Shown: positions 8,097-17,459 of the stretch, piece by piece | Position numbering within the stretch: position 1 is the stretch's first letter | How the letters are laid out: every line of letters begins with the position of its first letter | Source of the DNA: Bradyrhizobium sp. 1 | GTDB taxonomy: Bacteria > Pseudomonadota > Alphaproteobacteria > Rhizobiales > Xanthobacteraceae | DNA length: 64,000 nucleotides | NCBI RefSeq assembly: GCF_023073315.1 | Contig: NZ_JADPJH010000002.1 | Coordinates: 186,001 to 250,000 of the forward strand | Direction: 5' to 3' | The notes under the pieces: generated by a model | Seen by the model: the letters and a program-made list of their open reading frames with translations, nothing else | Told to the model about the DNA's origin: nothing | Database searches by the model: none | Translations under genes and position numbers: made by a program

Positions 8097-8846
8097 ATGA
8101 AGCTGTTGCTGCTCAATCCCAACACCAGCACCGCAGTCACCCGGTTGATGACGGATGTCGGGCAGCGCGCAGCCTCTCCCGGCACCGAGATCATCCCCTG
8201 CACGGCGTCCCGTGGTGTGCCCTATATCTCCACGCGCACCGAGGCGCAGATCGGCGGCGCTATCGCGCTGGAGATGCTGGCTGAGCAGCACACCAAGGTC
8301 GATGCCGCGATCATCGCTGCCTTTGGCGATCCCGGCCTGTTCGCCGCGCGCGAAACCTTCGACATTCCCGTCATCGGCCTGGCTGAAGCCGCGATGCTGA
8401 CCGCCTGCATGGCCGGACGCCGCTTCGCCATCGTCACCTTCGCGCAGGCGCTCGGCCCCTGGTACGAGGAATGCGTCCGCGATCACGGGCTGCGCGAGCG
8501 CTGCGCCGGCATCCGCATGCTCGATACGCCGTTCCAGGCGATCTCCGACGTCGGCACGGAGAAGGAGGACCTGCTCGTCGCGCTCGCACAGCGCGCCATC
8601 GTCGAAGACGAGGCTGACGTCCTGATCTTTGCGGGCGCGCCGTTGTCGGGCCTTGCCGAGCGCGTCGCCGACCGGATCCCCGTCCCCGTCGTCGATCAGG
8701 TCGTCGCTGCCGTGAAGCAAGCCGAGGCGCTGGTGGCGCTGCGCTTGCGCAAGGCGACAGCGGGCACGTTCCGCCGGCCCGCCGCCAAACCCACCGTTGG
8801 CCTTGCCGACGCGCTCGCCGCGCGGCTCGAGCATCGCGACAGCTAG
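8097..8846 (+). CDS. Hydantoin racemase (HyuE)-like Asp/Glu racemase family protein with altered cysteines
   Basis: A 249-residue protein of the hydantoin/Asp/Glu racemase family, starting MKLLLLNPNTS as its relatives do; a GTG at 8091 overlapping the GntR stop is an alternative start. Hydantoin racemases use two cysteines, one in an ACFGDPG motif and one in a later GCAG-type motif. Here the first motif reads IIAAFGDPG, with alanine at residue 75, and the second reads IFAGAPLSG (residues 177-185), without cysteine. The fold is therefore kept but the standard two-base racemisation is not expected. It may perform another step on ureides or hydantoins, such as isomerisation, or it may bind ligand only. 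It is translationally coupled to the GntR gene and overlaps the convergent amidase gene by four bases. Confidence 0.8.
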   Translation: MKLLLLNPNTSTAVTRLMTDVGQRAASPGTEIIPCTASRGVPYISTRTEAQIGGAIALEMLAEQHTKVDAAIIAAFGDPGLFAARETFDIPVIGLAEAAMLTACMAGRRFAIVTFAQALGPWYEECVRDHGLRERCAGIRMLDTPFQAISDVGTEKEDLLVALAQRAIVEDEADVLIFAGAPLSGLAERVADRIPVPVVDQVVAAVKQAEALVALRLRKATAGTFRRPAAKPTVGLADALAARLEHRDS

Positions 8847-10225
8847 GGGAGCTTTGGCCGGCGATGCGAAAAACCCAGTTCGTTCTCGATCATACGGCCA
8901 AACGCAAACAGACGGGGTTCGCAGCCGGGCGGCGCGATGATCTGGATGCCGAAGGGCAGCTCGCTGACATTCCGCCGCACCGGCAAGGTCAGGACCGGGA
9001 AGCCGACCAGCGACACGATGAAGGTGACGGCGAGATAGTCGATCGGCGTCTCCAGCGCCGTGCCGTCGATCGCGGTGACATCGCTGATCTCGTTCGGCCA
9101 CGGGAACACGGACGCGGCTGGCGCGACCAGGACATCGGCACGGGTGAACAGCTCGCAAAAACTGCGGTAGATCGCGGTACGGCGGCGCTCGGCGTTCAGA
9201 TAATCTTCCGCGGAGAGCTTTGCGCCCGCCTCGATATTCCAGATCACGGTGGGCGTGAGCTCGGCGCGGCGCGTGCTGAGCAGCTCACCATAGCTGCTGG
9301 CGACGTGCGCGGCGCGCAGCGTGCGGAAGGTTTCGATCGCACCGCTGCAATCGGGCGAGGATGGCACGACATCGGCAACGCCGGCGAGCGCCTCGCAGGC
9401 GGTGGCAAAACGCGCACGGACATCGCGCGATACCGGCGCGATACCGAAATCGGGCGTCACTGCGATCCGCGGACGTCCCGCGATCGGCCTATCGTCATTG
9501 GTGATGCCGATCGAGAGCGGATCGTTCGCGTCACGTCCCGAGCATACCGACAACGCAAGTTCGAGATCATCGACACCGCGGGCGAGGAAGCCGTGGGTGG
9601 CGAGCATGTCCCAGCCGAGCGGACGACGCGGCGACGGGACGCGGCCGGGCGTCGGCCGGATCGAGGCGACATCGCAGAAGCTCGCGGGCGTACGCACCGA
9701 GCCGCCGAAATCGGTGCCATGCGCGAGCGGCACCATGCCGGCCGCGACCGCGACGGCAGAGCCGCCGGACGATCCGCCGGAGGTCAGCGCGGCATTGAAC
9801 GGATTGCGCGTCGGTCCGCACAATTTATTGGTGCAGACGGCACCGAAGCCGAATTCGGGCGTATTGGTCTTTCCCAGAATGATCGCACCGGCACGCCGCA
9901 ACCGCGCCACCACGAGATCGTCCTCGGCCGGCAAATGATCGCGAAACAGCACCGAACCGTAGGTGGTCGCAAGCCCCGCCGTGTCGGTGAGGTCCTTGAT
10001 CCCGACGGGCACGCCATGCAGCGGGCCGACCGGCGCGGACGCGGCATCGCAGATCTCCGCGGCACGGCGGGCGCCCTCGGCATCGACCGTGACGAACGCC
10101 GCCAATTGCCGGTCTTGTTCCGCGATCCGCGCGAGATGCGCCTCGATGGCGTCACGCGAAGAGAGCTCGCCGCTGGCGATGGCGCGCGCAAGGGTTGTGG
10201 CGGTGAGGTCGCAGATCGATGTCAT
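8843..10225 (-). CDS. Amidase (amidase signature family)
   Basis: A 460-residue amidase signature enzyme that hydrolyses an amide to an acid and ammonia. The Ser-cisSer-Lys catalytic set is visible: Lys in VGIKDLTD (about residue 79), the Gly/Ser-rich loop TSGGSSGGSAVAV, and the nucleophile region GTDFGGSVRTPASFC. The frame continues upstream, but ATG 10225 is chosen because the protein then begins MTSICDLTATTLARAIASGE, a normal amidase N-terminus. It ends by overlapping the racemase-like gene in a CTAG shared by both stops, and it is divergent from the PotABCD-type importer. The natural amide is unknown. GatA is excluded because no gatB or gatC is present. Confidence 0.88.
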   Translation of the reverse strand: MTSICDLTATTLARAIASGELSSRDAIEAHLARIAEQDRQLAAFVTVDAEGARRAAEICDAASAPVGPLHGVPVGIKDLTDTAGLATTYGSVLFRDHLPAEDDLVVARLRRAGAIILGKTNTPEFGFGAVCTNKLCGPTRNPFNAALTSGGSSGGSAVAVAAGMVPLAHGTDFGGSVRTPASFCDVASIRPTPGRVPSPRRPLGWDMLATHGFLARGVDDLELALSVCSGRDANDPLSIGITNDDRPIAGRPRIAVTPDFGIAPVSRDVRARFATACEALAGVADVVPSSPDCSGAIETFRTLRAAHVASSYGELLSTRRAELTPTVIWNIEAGAKLSAEDYLNAERRRTAIYRSFCELFTRADVLVAPAASVFPWPNEISDVTAIDGTALETPIDYLAVTFIVSLVGFPVLTLPVRRNVSELPFGIQIIAPPGCEPRLFAFGRMIENELGFSHRRPKLP

Positions 10226-10313
10226 CGCCCCACAATGCCAAACCGCGCATCGAAAGGCGAGCGCGGCGGGCACGAGACTTGCTTTCTCTTAGGGGGTCAC
10301 GGGAGGCAACACC

Positions 10314-11408
<1,095 letters not shown>

Positions 11409-11438
11409 ATCCAGTCTTTGTCCAGAGGGAGTTCGAAC

Positions 11439-12485
11439 ATGATCATGAACCGCCGAAGCCTGATGACGACCGCATTGACACTCGGCGCCATGAAGGCGTT
11501 TCCGGGATTGAGCTACGCCCAGGCCCGTCCGCTGGTGTTTGCGACCTTCACCGGTAGCTGGGAGGAAGCGCACAAGGCCGTGCTGGTGCCGGCGTTCCGC
11601 AAGGCGAACGCCGATGCCGCGATGGTGCTCGACCCCATGCTCTCGGTCGACCAGATCGCGAAGGTGAATGCCGCCAAGGCCAATCCGCCGATCGACGTCA
11701 TGCTGCACGATCCCGGTCCGGCTCTCGTCGCGATCGGCCAGGATCTGGTCGAGCCTTACCCCGTCGAGAAGAGCGCTTACTACAAGGACCTGATCTCCGA
11801 AGCGCAGGAGCCGATGGGCCCCGCCCCGTTCTTCCAGGTCGTCGGCCTCACCTACAATCCGGAAGCGATCAAGACGCCGCCGACCTCCTGGGCCGATCTC
11901 TGGAAGCCGGAGTTCAAGGGCCGCGTCGGCATCACCAACCTCAACTCGACGCTCGGCACCGGCTGGCTGGTCGAGATCGCCAAGATGCGCGGCGGTTCTG
12001 AAGCAAACGTCGATCCCGCTTTCAAGGCGATCGAAGAGCTCAAGCCCAATCTCGCCGCCGTCGCCGCCAATCCCGGCGCGCTCGCGACCCTGTTCCAGCA
12101 GGGCCAGATCGACATCTCGCCCGGCAATTTCAACGCCATCCAGATCCTCAAGGCGCGCGGCGTGCCGGTCGAGTTCGTGGCGCCGAAGGAAGGCGCCATC
12201 GCCTTCAAGACCACGATCCACATCGTCAAGAACTCGTCCAACCGCGAGCTCGCCTTCAAGCTGATCGAGGCGTCGCTGACGCCTGAAGTGCAGACCACGC
12301 TGATGAACCCGCCCTATCTGATCGTGCCGACCAATTCCAAGGTCACGATGGGCGGCGAGATCGCGCGCGTGCTCGCCAAGGACACCACCGAATTGAAGCA
12401 GAAATTCGTGTTCCAGGACTGGAAGAAGATCAACGAGCAGCGCTCGGCCTGGATCGAGCGTTTTAATCGCGAGATCAAGATCTAA
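11439..12485 (+). CDS. ABC transporter periplasmic binding protein, PotD/Fbp-like
   Basis: A 348-residue extracellular solute-binding protein (family 1 type). It begins with a twin-arginine style signal MNRRSLMTTALTLGAMKAF followed by a Tyr-Ala-Gln-Ala processing region. The mature domain has the PotD-like pattern of residues binding extended cations (LVFATFTGSWEEAHK, NPPIDVMLHDPG, TYNPEAIKTPPTSWADLWKP). ATG 11439 is preferred over an upstream in-frame codon because GGGAG lies eight bases before it. It is co-transcribed with the flanking ATPase and permease genes. The ligand cannot be read from sequence; putrescine-like amines or small organic ions are candidates. Confidence 0.9.
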   Translation: MIMNRRSLMTTALTLGAMKAFPGLSYAQARPLVFATFTGSWEEAHKAVLVPAFRKANADAAMVLDPMLSVDQIAKVNAAKANPPIDVMLHDPGPALVAIGQDLVEPYPVEKSAYYKDLISEAQEPMGPAPFFQVVGLTYNPEAIKTPPTSWADLWKPEFKGRVGITNLNSTLGTGWLVEIAKMRGGSEANVDPAFKAIEELKPNLAAVAANPGALATLFQQGQIDISPGNFNAIQILKARGVPVEFVAPKEGAIAFKTTIHIVKNSSNRELAFKLIEASLTPEVQTTLMNPPYLIVPTNSKVTMGGEIARVLAKDTTELKQKFVFQDWKKINEQRSAWIERFNREIKI

Positions 12486-12504
12486 AACCAGTGGGGGCTT
12501 GGCG

Positions 12505-13368
12505 ATGGGCACAGCACCGGCATCACGGGACGTGACGTCCTACGGAATGGGATTGGCAGCGCCGCTGGCGCTGTTCTTTCTGTTCTTCTTCGTGGCGCCG
12601 CTGCTGCAATTGCTCTGGCTCTCCCTGCACAACGACACGGCCGCGCTGCATTGGGGGCTCGGCCAGTACCTGCACTTCCTCACCGACCCCTTCAGCCTCA
12701 GCGTGCTCGGCTCGACGCTGCTGCTGGGCGCCGAGGTGACGGCCGTCTGCCTCGTGCTCGGCTTTCCCATTGCGTGGCTCTATCAGCGGGTCGGGCCACG
12801 GCTGCAGACCATCATCATCCTGATCGTGCTGTTGCCGCTTCTCACCAGCGTGGTCGTCCGCACCTTCGCCTGGATCGTCATCCTGGGTCGCCAGGGCATC
12901 ATCAACGCGACGCTGCAATCGCTGGGCATCATTGATACGCCGCTAAAGCTGCTCTACACCCAGTTCGGCGTGGTGATTGCGCTCGCGCAAGTGCAAATGC
13001 CGCTGATGACGCTGCCGCTGATCACTGCGCTCGGCCGGATCGACCCCAATCTCGACGATGCCTCCTGCTCGCTCGGCGCCGGAAGCTGGCGCACCTTCGT
13101 CAGGATCGTGCTGCCGCTGTCGCTGCCGGGCGTCATCGCCGGATGCACGCTGACCTATGCCGCGGCCATCACCGCCTTCATCACCCAGTCACTGATCGGC
13201 GGCGGACAGATGCTGTTCATGCCGATGTATCTCTATCAGCAGGCCTCGACCTTGCAGAACTGGCCGTTCGCGTCGGCGATCTCGATCATCTTCCTGCTCG
13301 CCGTGCTCGTAGTCGTCTCCGTCTTCACCACGCTCGGCCGCCTGTCGCGCGGCTATGGAGGCGCGTGA
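12505..13368 (+). CDS. ABC transporter permease, PotB-like
   Basis: The 287-residue first permease of the PotABCD-type importer. Six hydrophobic segments are evident, the first starting LAAPLALFFLFFFVAPLL, and the EAA loop near residues 190-205 reads DDASCSLGAGSWRTFVRIVLPL. A GTGGGGG purine run ends six bases before the ATG. Its stop shares one base with the next start (TGATG), indicating coupled translation with the second permease. Confidence 0.92.
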   Translation: MGTAPASRDVTSYGMGLAAPLALFFLFFFVAPLLQLLWLSLHNDTAALHWGLGQYLHFLTDPFSLSVLGSTLLLGAEVTAVCLVLGFPIAWLYQRVGPRLQTIIILIVLLPLLTSVVVRTFAWIVILGRQGIINATLQSLGIIDTPLKLLYTQFGVVIALAQVQMPLMTLPLITALGRIDPNLDDASCSLGAGSWRTFVRIVLPLSLPGVIAGCTLTYAAAITAFITQSLIGGGQMLFMPMYLYQQASTLQNWPFASAISIIFLLAVLVVVSVFTTLGRLSRGYGGA

Positions 13369-14183
13369 TGGCTGGACGCAAGCGCACACTGGAAGCGTTC
13401 AGCTTCGAGCTTGTGATGACTGTCGTCGCACTGATCGCGCTGATCATCATCATCGCGCCCTCGCTCGTGGTGCTGATCGTCTCCTTCACCAGCGGTTTTT
13501 CGCTGCGATTCCCGCCGCCCGGCTATTCGCTGCGCTGGTACGCCGAGCTCTGGGATGCCTGGCAGCTGCACTTCGCGGCCAAGAACAGCCTCATCGTCGC
13601 GCTGTGGGCGACGGGCCTGTCGGTCGTGCTCGGCGTCGCCGCTGCGCTCGCGATCTCGCGATCGCCCACATTGTCGGCGCGACTGCTCGATTCGCTCTTC
13701 ATGTCGCCGCTCGTGCTGCCGGCGCTGGCCTTCGGCCTCGCCGCCCTGATGCTGTTCTCGCTGGTCGGCATGCAGGTGTCGCTGCTGACGCTGGTGATCG
13801 GCCACACCGTGGTCTGCGTGCCCTATGTCGTGCGCAACACCGTTGCTGCGCTGGCCCAGTTGGAGCCGACCCTGCTCGAAAGCTCGGCCGTGCTTGGCGC
13901 CAGCCGTCTCTACACGTTCCGCCGCATCGTGCTGCCGCTGATCCGGCCGGGCATCATCGCGGGCGCCTTCATCGCCTTCATGTCGTCGTTCGACAATGTG
14001 CCGGTCTCACTGTTCCTGCGCGATGCCGCCACCGACATGCTGCCGATCCGGATGTGGCAGGACCTCGAAGGCAAGCTTGACGTCACCATTGCCGCGCTGT
14101 CGGGCGTGCTGATCATCGCCACCGTCGCGCTGGTCGCGGTGATGGAGCGCGTCACCGGCCTGTCGCGACGGCTGACGAACTAA
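13368..14183 (+). CDS. ABC transporter permease, PotC-like
   Basis: The 271-residue second permease of the same importer. It starts in a charged N-tail, then LVMTVVALIALIIIIAPSLV as first membrane helix, with further helices and an EAA loop LESSAVLGASRLYTFRRIVL around residues 178-197. It overlaps the PotB-like gene by one base. An inverted repeat follows the stop, marking the likely end of the unit. Confidence 0.92.
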   Translation: MAGRKRTLEAFSFELVMTVVALIALIIIIAPSLVVLIVSFTSGFSLRFPPPGYSLRWYAELWDAWQLHFAAKNSLIVALWATGLSVVLGVAAALAISRSPTLSARLLDSLFMSPLVLPALAFGLAALMLFSLVGMQVSLLTLVIGHTVVCVPYVVRNTVAALAQLEPTLLESSAVLGASRLYTFRRIVLPLIRPGIIAGAFIAFMSSFDNVPVSLFLRDAATDMLPIRMWQDLEGKLDVTIAALSGVLIIATVALVAVMERVTGLSRRLTN

Positions 14184-14225
14184 AGACTGATGCGATGAGC
14201 CTCGCCTGGCTCCGCAATGATGGTG

Positions 14226-14375
14226 CGTTCCCTCCCCCCTTGCGGGGGAGGGTTAGGGAGAGGGGTGGCTCAGCAAAAGGTGCCGGTTGATGCATCGCGT
14301 GTAGGTGCGCAACCGAAAGAGTCCCCGTGTGGCACCCCCCTCCCTGTCCCTCCCCCGCAAGGGGGGAGGGAACGG
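14226..14375. repeat. Large inverted repeat (intergenic palindromic element)
   Basis: Two arms of about 43 bases face each other around a 64-base loop. The left arm (14226-14268) starts CGTTCCCTCCCCCCTTGCGG and the right arm (14333-14375) ends GCAAGGGGGGAGGGAACG, with only a few mismatches between arms. Each arm also contains its own small hairpin around the central TTGC. It separates the PotC-like gene from the 5-hydroxyisourate hydrolase gene, which converge here, so it could work as a bidirectional terminator. From general knowledge, similar C-rich palindromes are dispersed in Bradyrhizobium genomes; copy number cannot be checked here. Confidence 0.8.
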
Positions 14376-14425
14376 AGAGAGCACCGCTAGCCGCCGAACT
14401 CGATTCGACTTGAAGCCATTACGCT

Positions 14426-14761
14426 TCACGCGCCGCGAAACAGCGAATAGCCCCAGCGGGTGAATTTCATCGGCAGATGAAAATGCTCGTTGACATCCTT
14501 GATACGAAAGCGGAACGGCGTCACCGTGAGAAAACCGTCGCGCTCGCCAAAGAACTCGCCGAGATGAAACAGCACCTCGTACACGCCAGCCGTCACGCCC
14601 GCGCCTTGCACGACGGCATGATCGAGCACGCCGTTGGCGCCGAGCCGCCCGTCGGCGATGCGCTGCTGCTCCGGATCGATCCGCCAGATCTCGACGCGCA
14701 GCCCCTGCGCGGGCCGTCCGCTCGCCACATCGACCGCGTGAATGGAAATGCCGCCTGCCAC
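14426..14761 (-). CDS. uraH: 5-hydroxyisourate hydrolase (transthyretin-related protein)
   Basis: A 111-residue transthyretin-related protein that hydrolyses 5-hydroxyisourate to OHCU in urate breakdown on the way to allantoin. Visible hallmarks are the N-terminal ISIHAVDV with the catalytic-type histidine, RVEIWR, and the closing segment HFHLPMKFTRWGYSLFRGA. The family's C-terminal tetrapeptide is normally YRGS; here it is FRGA, an unusual ending. GTG 14761 is chosen over a TTG at 14803 because a GGGAGG ribosome site precedes it and the length then matches the family. It is divergent from the MFS gene. No OHCU decarboxylase or urate oxidase is in the window, so it is a partial pathway piece that fits the ureide theme of the region. 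Confidence 0.87.
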   Translation of the reverse strand: MAGGISIHAVDVASGRPAQGLRVEIWRIDPEQQRIADGRLGANGVLDHAVVQGAGVTAGVYEVLFHLGEFFGERDGFLTVTPFRFRIKDVNEHFHLPMKFTRWGYSLFRGA

Positions 14762-14790
14762 CCTGCCGTTCCTCCCTTGAGCACTGCGCC

Positions 14791-15987
14791 ATGGTAGACG
14801 CAAACACCGCCGTTCGGCCAGCGCCCGCGCTGCTGCCGGCCCTGGGGGCGATGACCTCGCTGCAGGCGCTGGTGGCGCTCGCCTTGTTCGCGCCCGGCGT
14901 GGTCGCGCCGCGCGCCCATATCGAGGTCTGGCAACTCTCGCTATTCTCCTGCGCGGTGTTCGCCGTCGGCATCCCCGCCTCGTTCTGGGGCGGCAGCTTC
15001 ATCGCGCGGCTCGGTTCGCTCAGGATCGCAAGCCTGTGCGCGGCGGCCATCGTCGTCAGCATGGCGCTGGCCTCGCTCGGATCGAGCGCCGCTCTCCTTG
15101 CCGCGGGGCTCTGCCTCGGACTTGCCATGGGACCGGAGACGCCCGCGAGCGCAGCGCTGCTGGCGCGGCTCGTGACCGCCGAGCGGCGCGCCTTCGTGTT
15201 CTCGGTGCGCCAGACCGGCAACCAGATCGGCGCCGTCTGCGGCTCGCTGGTCCTGCCCGCAATCGCGATCTCGCTCGGGCCCGCCTGGTGCTATGCCGCC
15301 GTTGGCGCCTGCGCGCTGCTGGGGATTTTGCTGTTCGAATGGCTGCGCCCCGCCTATGCCGTCAAAATCGTCGCGCCGCCAAAGCTTGATCTTCGCGCAC
15401 GGCTGGCGCTGATGACCGCGGACCGTCGGATCGCGATGCTGGCGCTGGCCTCGATGCCGTTCAGTGCGATGCAAGTGTCGCTCAACACCGTCTTCGTCAC
15501 GCTCGGCACAAGCGAGCTTGGCCTCAGCCACATCGAGGCCGGCATGGCGCTCGCCTGCGCGCAAGTCGGCGGCCTGGTCGGCCGTCTCGGCTGGGGCCTT
15601 GTCGCCATGCGGCTCGATGCGTCACGCGCAGTGCTCATCGTCATTGGCGTCGGCATGGCCTTCTGCGCCGCGCTGCTTGGCCTCGATGGCGCATCGCTCA
15701 GTCGCCCCGCGCAGTTCGCAATTGCCGCCCTGTTCGGCCTGACGGCCTCTGGGTGGAACGGCGTCTTCATCGCTGAAATCGCGCGCCTCGCCCCGCAGGA
15801 CCGGATTGGCGAGACCACGGGCGCGGTGCTGACGGCGTCCTATATGGGCCTGCTGGCCGCGCCGGCGCTGGTTTCCATCCTGGACAAAACGGCGAGCCTT
15901 GGCGCAGCCTTCTTCGCCTTGGCGTGCCTTGCGTTGTGCGGCACATTGGCGCTGATTTGGGGAGGCCATGACAAAGCCCGTCAATAG
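14791..15987 (+). CDS. Major facilitator superfamily transporter
   Basis: A 398-residue MFS permease with about twelve hydrophobic segments. The inter-helix signature GGSFIARLGSLRIA lies between helices 2 and 3, and a second-half equivalent GRLGWGLVAMRLDASR is present. It resembles the CynX/NimT-like and general small-solute exporters or importers of the family, without a recognisable substrate signature. The last 20 bases overlap the downstream amidase, suggesting co-translation and a shared substrate: the transporter could import the amide that the amidase hydrolyses. Confidence 0.85.
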   Translation: MVDANTAVRPAPALLPALGAMTSLQALVALALFAPGVVAPRAHIEVWQLSLFSCAVFAVGIPASFWGGSFIARLGSLRIASLCAAAIVVSMALASLGSSAALLAAGLCLGLAMGPETPASAALLARLVTAERRAFVFSVRQTGNQIGAVCGSLVLPAIAISLGPAWCYAAVGACALLGILLFEWLRPAYAVKIVAPPKLDLRARLALMTADRRIAMLALASMPFSAMQVSLNTVFVTLGTSELGLSHIEAGMALACAQVGGLVGRLGWGLVAMRLDASRAVLIVIGVGMAFCAALLGLDGASLSRPAQFAIAALFGLTASGWNGVFIAEIARLAPQDRIGETTGAVLTASYMGLLAAPALVSILDKTASLGAAFFALACLALCGTLALIWGGHDKARQ

Positions 15988-17335
15988 CGCGCGCGAGATT
16001 GCAGCGGACGTCACGGCCGGGCGGACAAGCGCGGTCGAGACCGCCAAGACCGCCCTCGCGCGCATCGAGGCTGCCAGTGCGTTGAACGCGGTGGTCACGA
16101 TCGATCCCGCGCGCACGCTGGCCGATGCCGCCGTGGTGGACGAGCGCGTGCGTTCTGGCGAGACCATGCCGCTTGCCGGCGTCCCCATCATCGTCAAGGA
16201 CAACATCTGGGTCGCCGGCTGGCGCATCACGCAAGGCTCGCGCCTGTTCGCAGATTTCATCGCGCCGCGCGATGCGGTTGCGATCGAGCGCCTGCGCAAC
16301 GCCGGCGCCGTCATCGTCGGCATCGGCGCGACCTCCGAGTTCGCCAGCAAGGGTGTCACGACGTCGCGGCTGTACGGCCCGACGCGTCATCCGCTCGATC
16401 CCGCGCTGACACCGGGTGGCTCATCGGGCGGCCCTGCTGCTGCGGTTGCAGCCGGTCTCGTGCCGCTCGCGATAGGTACCGATGCCGGCGGCTCCAGCCG
16501 CAGGCCACCGGCCCATGTCGGCATCGCCGGCTTCAAGCCGTCCTACGGCGCGATCCCCTACGGGCCCGGCTTTGCCGAGCCGTTCTTCGGCCTCTCCGTG
16601 ATCGCGCCGATCGCCAATGACGTCGCCGATATCGCGCTGGCATTCGACGTTATGGCCGGCGCCGATCCGCGAGACCCGGATTCAGCCGCCATTGCGCGAG
16701 AGGCGGACGACATCGCGGACCTGCGCATCGCGTTCTCGCCGCGCCTTGGACTTGATGTCGCCGTCGATGATGTCGTCGCCGATGGACTCGTTTCCACCAT
16801 TCGGCACCTCTCCGCCGCGGGCCTGCATATCACCCACCGCGATCCTCTCTGGCCGGCGGGCGCGACGGAAGAGGCCATCATGCCGCTTCAGCATGCCGGC
16901 CTCGCGGCCCTCTATGGCGACGCCTTCCGCAAGGACCCTGATGTCTTCGACCCCGACATCGCCAAGCAGATCGAGCGGGGGCTGTCCTGGTCGGGCACGG
17001 ACGTTGCGGGCGCACTGGTCGCAAGCGCCGCGATCGCCAATGCCTTCGCGGCCTTCTTCAGCGAGGTCGATCTTCTGCTGACGCCGACAGTCCCCTGCGT
17101 CGCCTGGCCGTTCACCCAGCTCGGCCCCGACATGATCGGCGGCCGTGCAGCCAGCCCACGCGCGCACGCCGTGTTCACGCCCTTCGTCAATCATGCCCGT
17201 CTGCCAGCGATCTCGATTCCGTGCGGGACCGACGGACGCGGGCTTCCCTTCGGCCTTCAGATCATCACCCGGCGCGGTGAGGACCGCACGCTGCTGCGCG
17301 CCGCTCGGCAGATCGAGATAACGATTTCGGAATAA
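15968..17335 (+). CDS. Amidase (amidase signature family), second copy
   Basis: A 455-residue amidase signature enzyme. The catalytic lysine lies in PIIVKDNIWV (about residue 77), the Gly/Ser loop is TPGGSSGGPAAAV, and the nucleophile region is GTDAGGSSRRPPAHVG. This last segment, with RRP in place of the RTP or RIP common in the family, resembles AtzF/allophanate-hydrolase-like and hydantoin-related amidases only loosely. The N-terminus starts 20 bases inside the MFS gene. It is about as related to the amidase at 8843 as any two family members, so this is not a recent duplication. The substrate is unknown. Confidence 0.87.
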   Translation: MTKPVNSAREIAADVTAGRTSAVETAKTALARIEAASALNAVVTIDPARTLADAAVVDERVRSGETMPLAGVPIIVKDNIWVAGWRITQGSRLFADFIAPRDAVAIERLRNAGAVIVGIGATSEFASKGVTTSRLYGPTRHPLDPALTPGGSSGGPAAAVAAGLVPLAIGTDAGGSSRRPPAHVGIAGFKPSYGAIPYGPGFAEPFFGLSVIAPIANDVADIALAFDVMAGADPRDPDSAAIAREADDIADLRIAFSPRLGLDVAVDDVVADGLVSTIRHLSAAGLHITHRDPLWPAGATEEAIMPLQHAGLAALYGDAFRKDPDVFDPDIAKQIERGLSWSGTDVAGALVASAAIANAFAAFFSEVDLLLTPTVPCVAWPFTQLGPDMIGGRAASPRAHAVFTPFVNHARLPAISIPCGTDGRGLPFGLQIITRRGEDRTLLRAARQIEITISE

Positions 17336-17339
17336 TAGC

Positions 17340-17455
17340 AGCATACCCCTGTTTTGCCCGACGGGTCAACTCAAATCGATACCTGCGTAAGTCGTTGATT
17401 CCATTATCACCGGCTACTGTGCATGGGGTTGTTTTCGCATTTCTTGTTTGATTGA
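17340..17455. repeat. Possible dispersed intergenic repeat between amidase and PepSY genes
   Basis: The 124-base gap between two convergent genes is AT-richer than its surroundings and contains TTTTGCCCGACGGGTCAA and GCATGGGGTTGTTTTCGCAT. I recall similar strings recurring between Bradyrhizobium genes, but a genome search is needed to confirm. I see no gene and no clear terminator hairpin in it. Confidence 0.35.
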
Positions 17456-17459
17456 GCGT

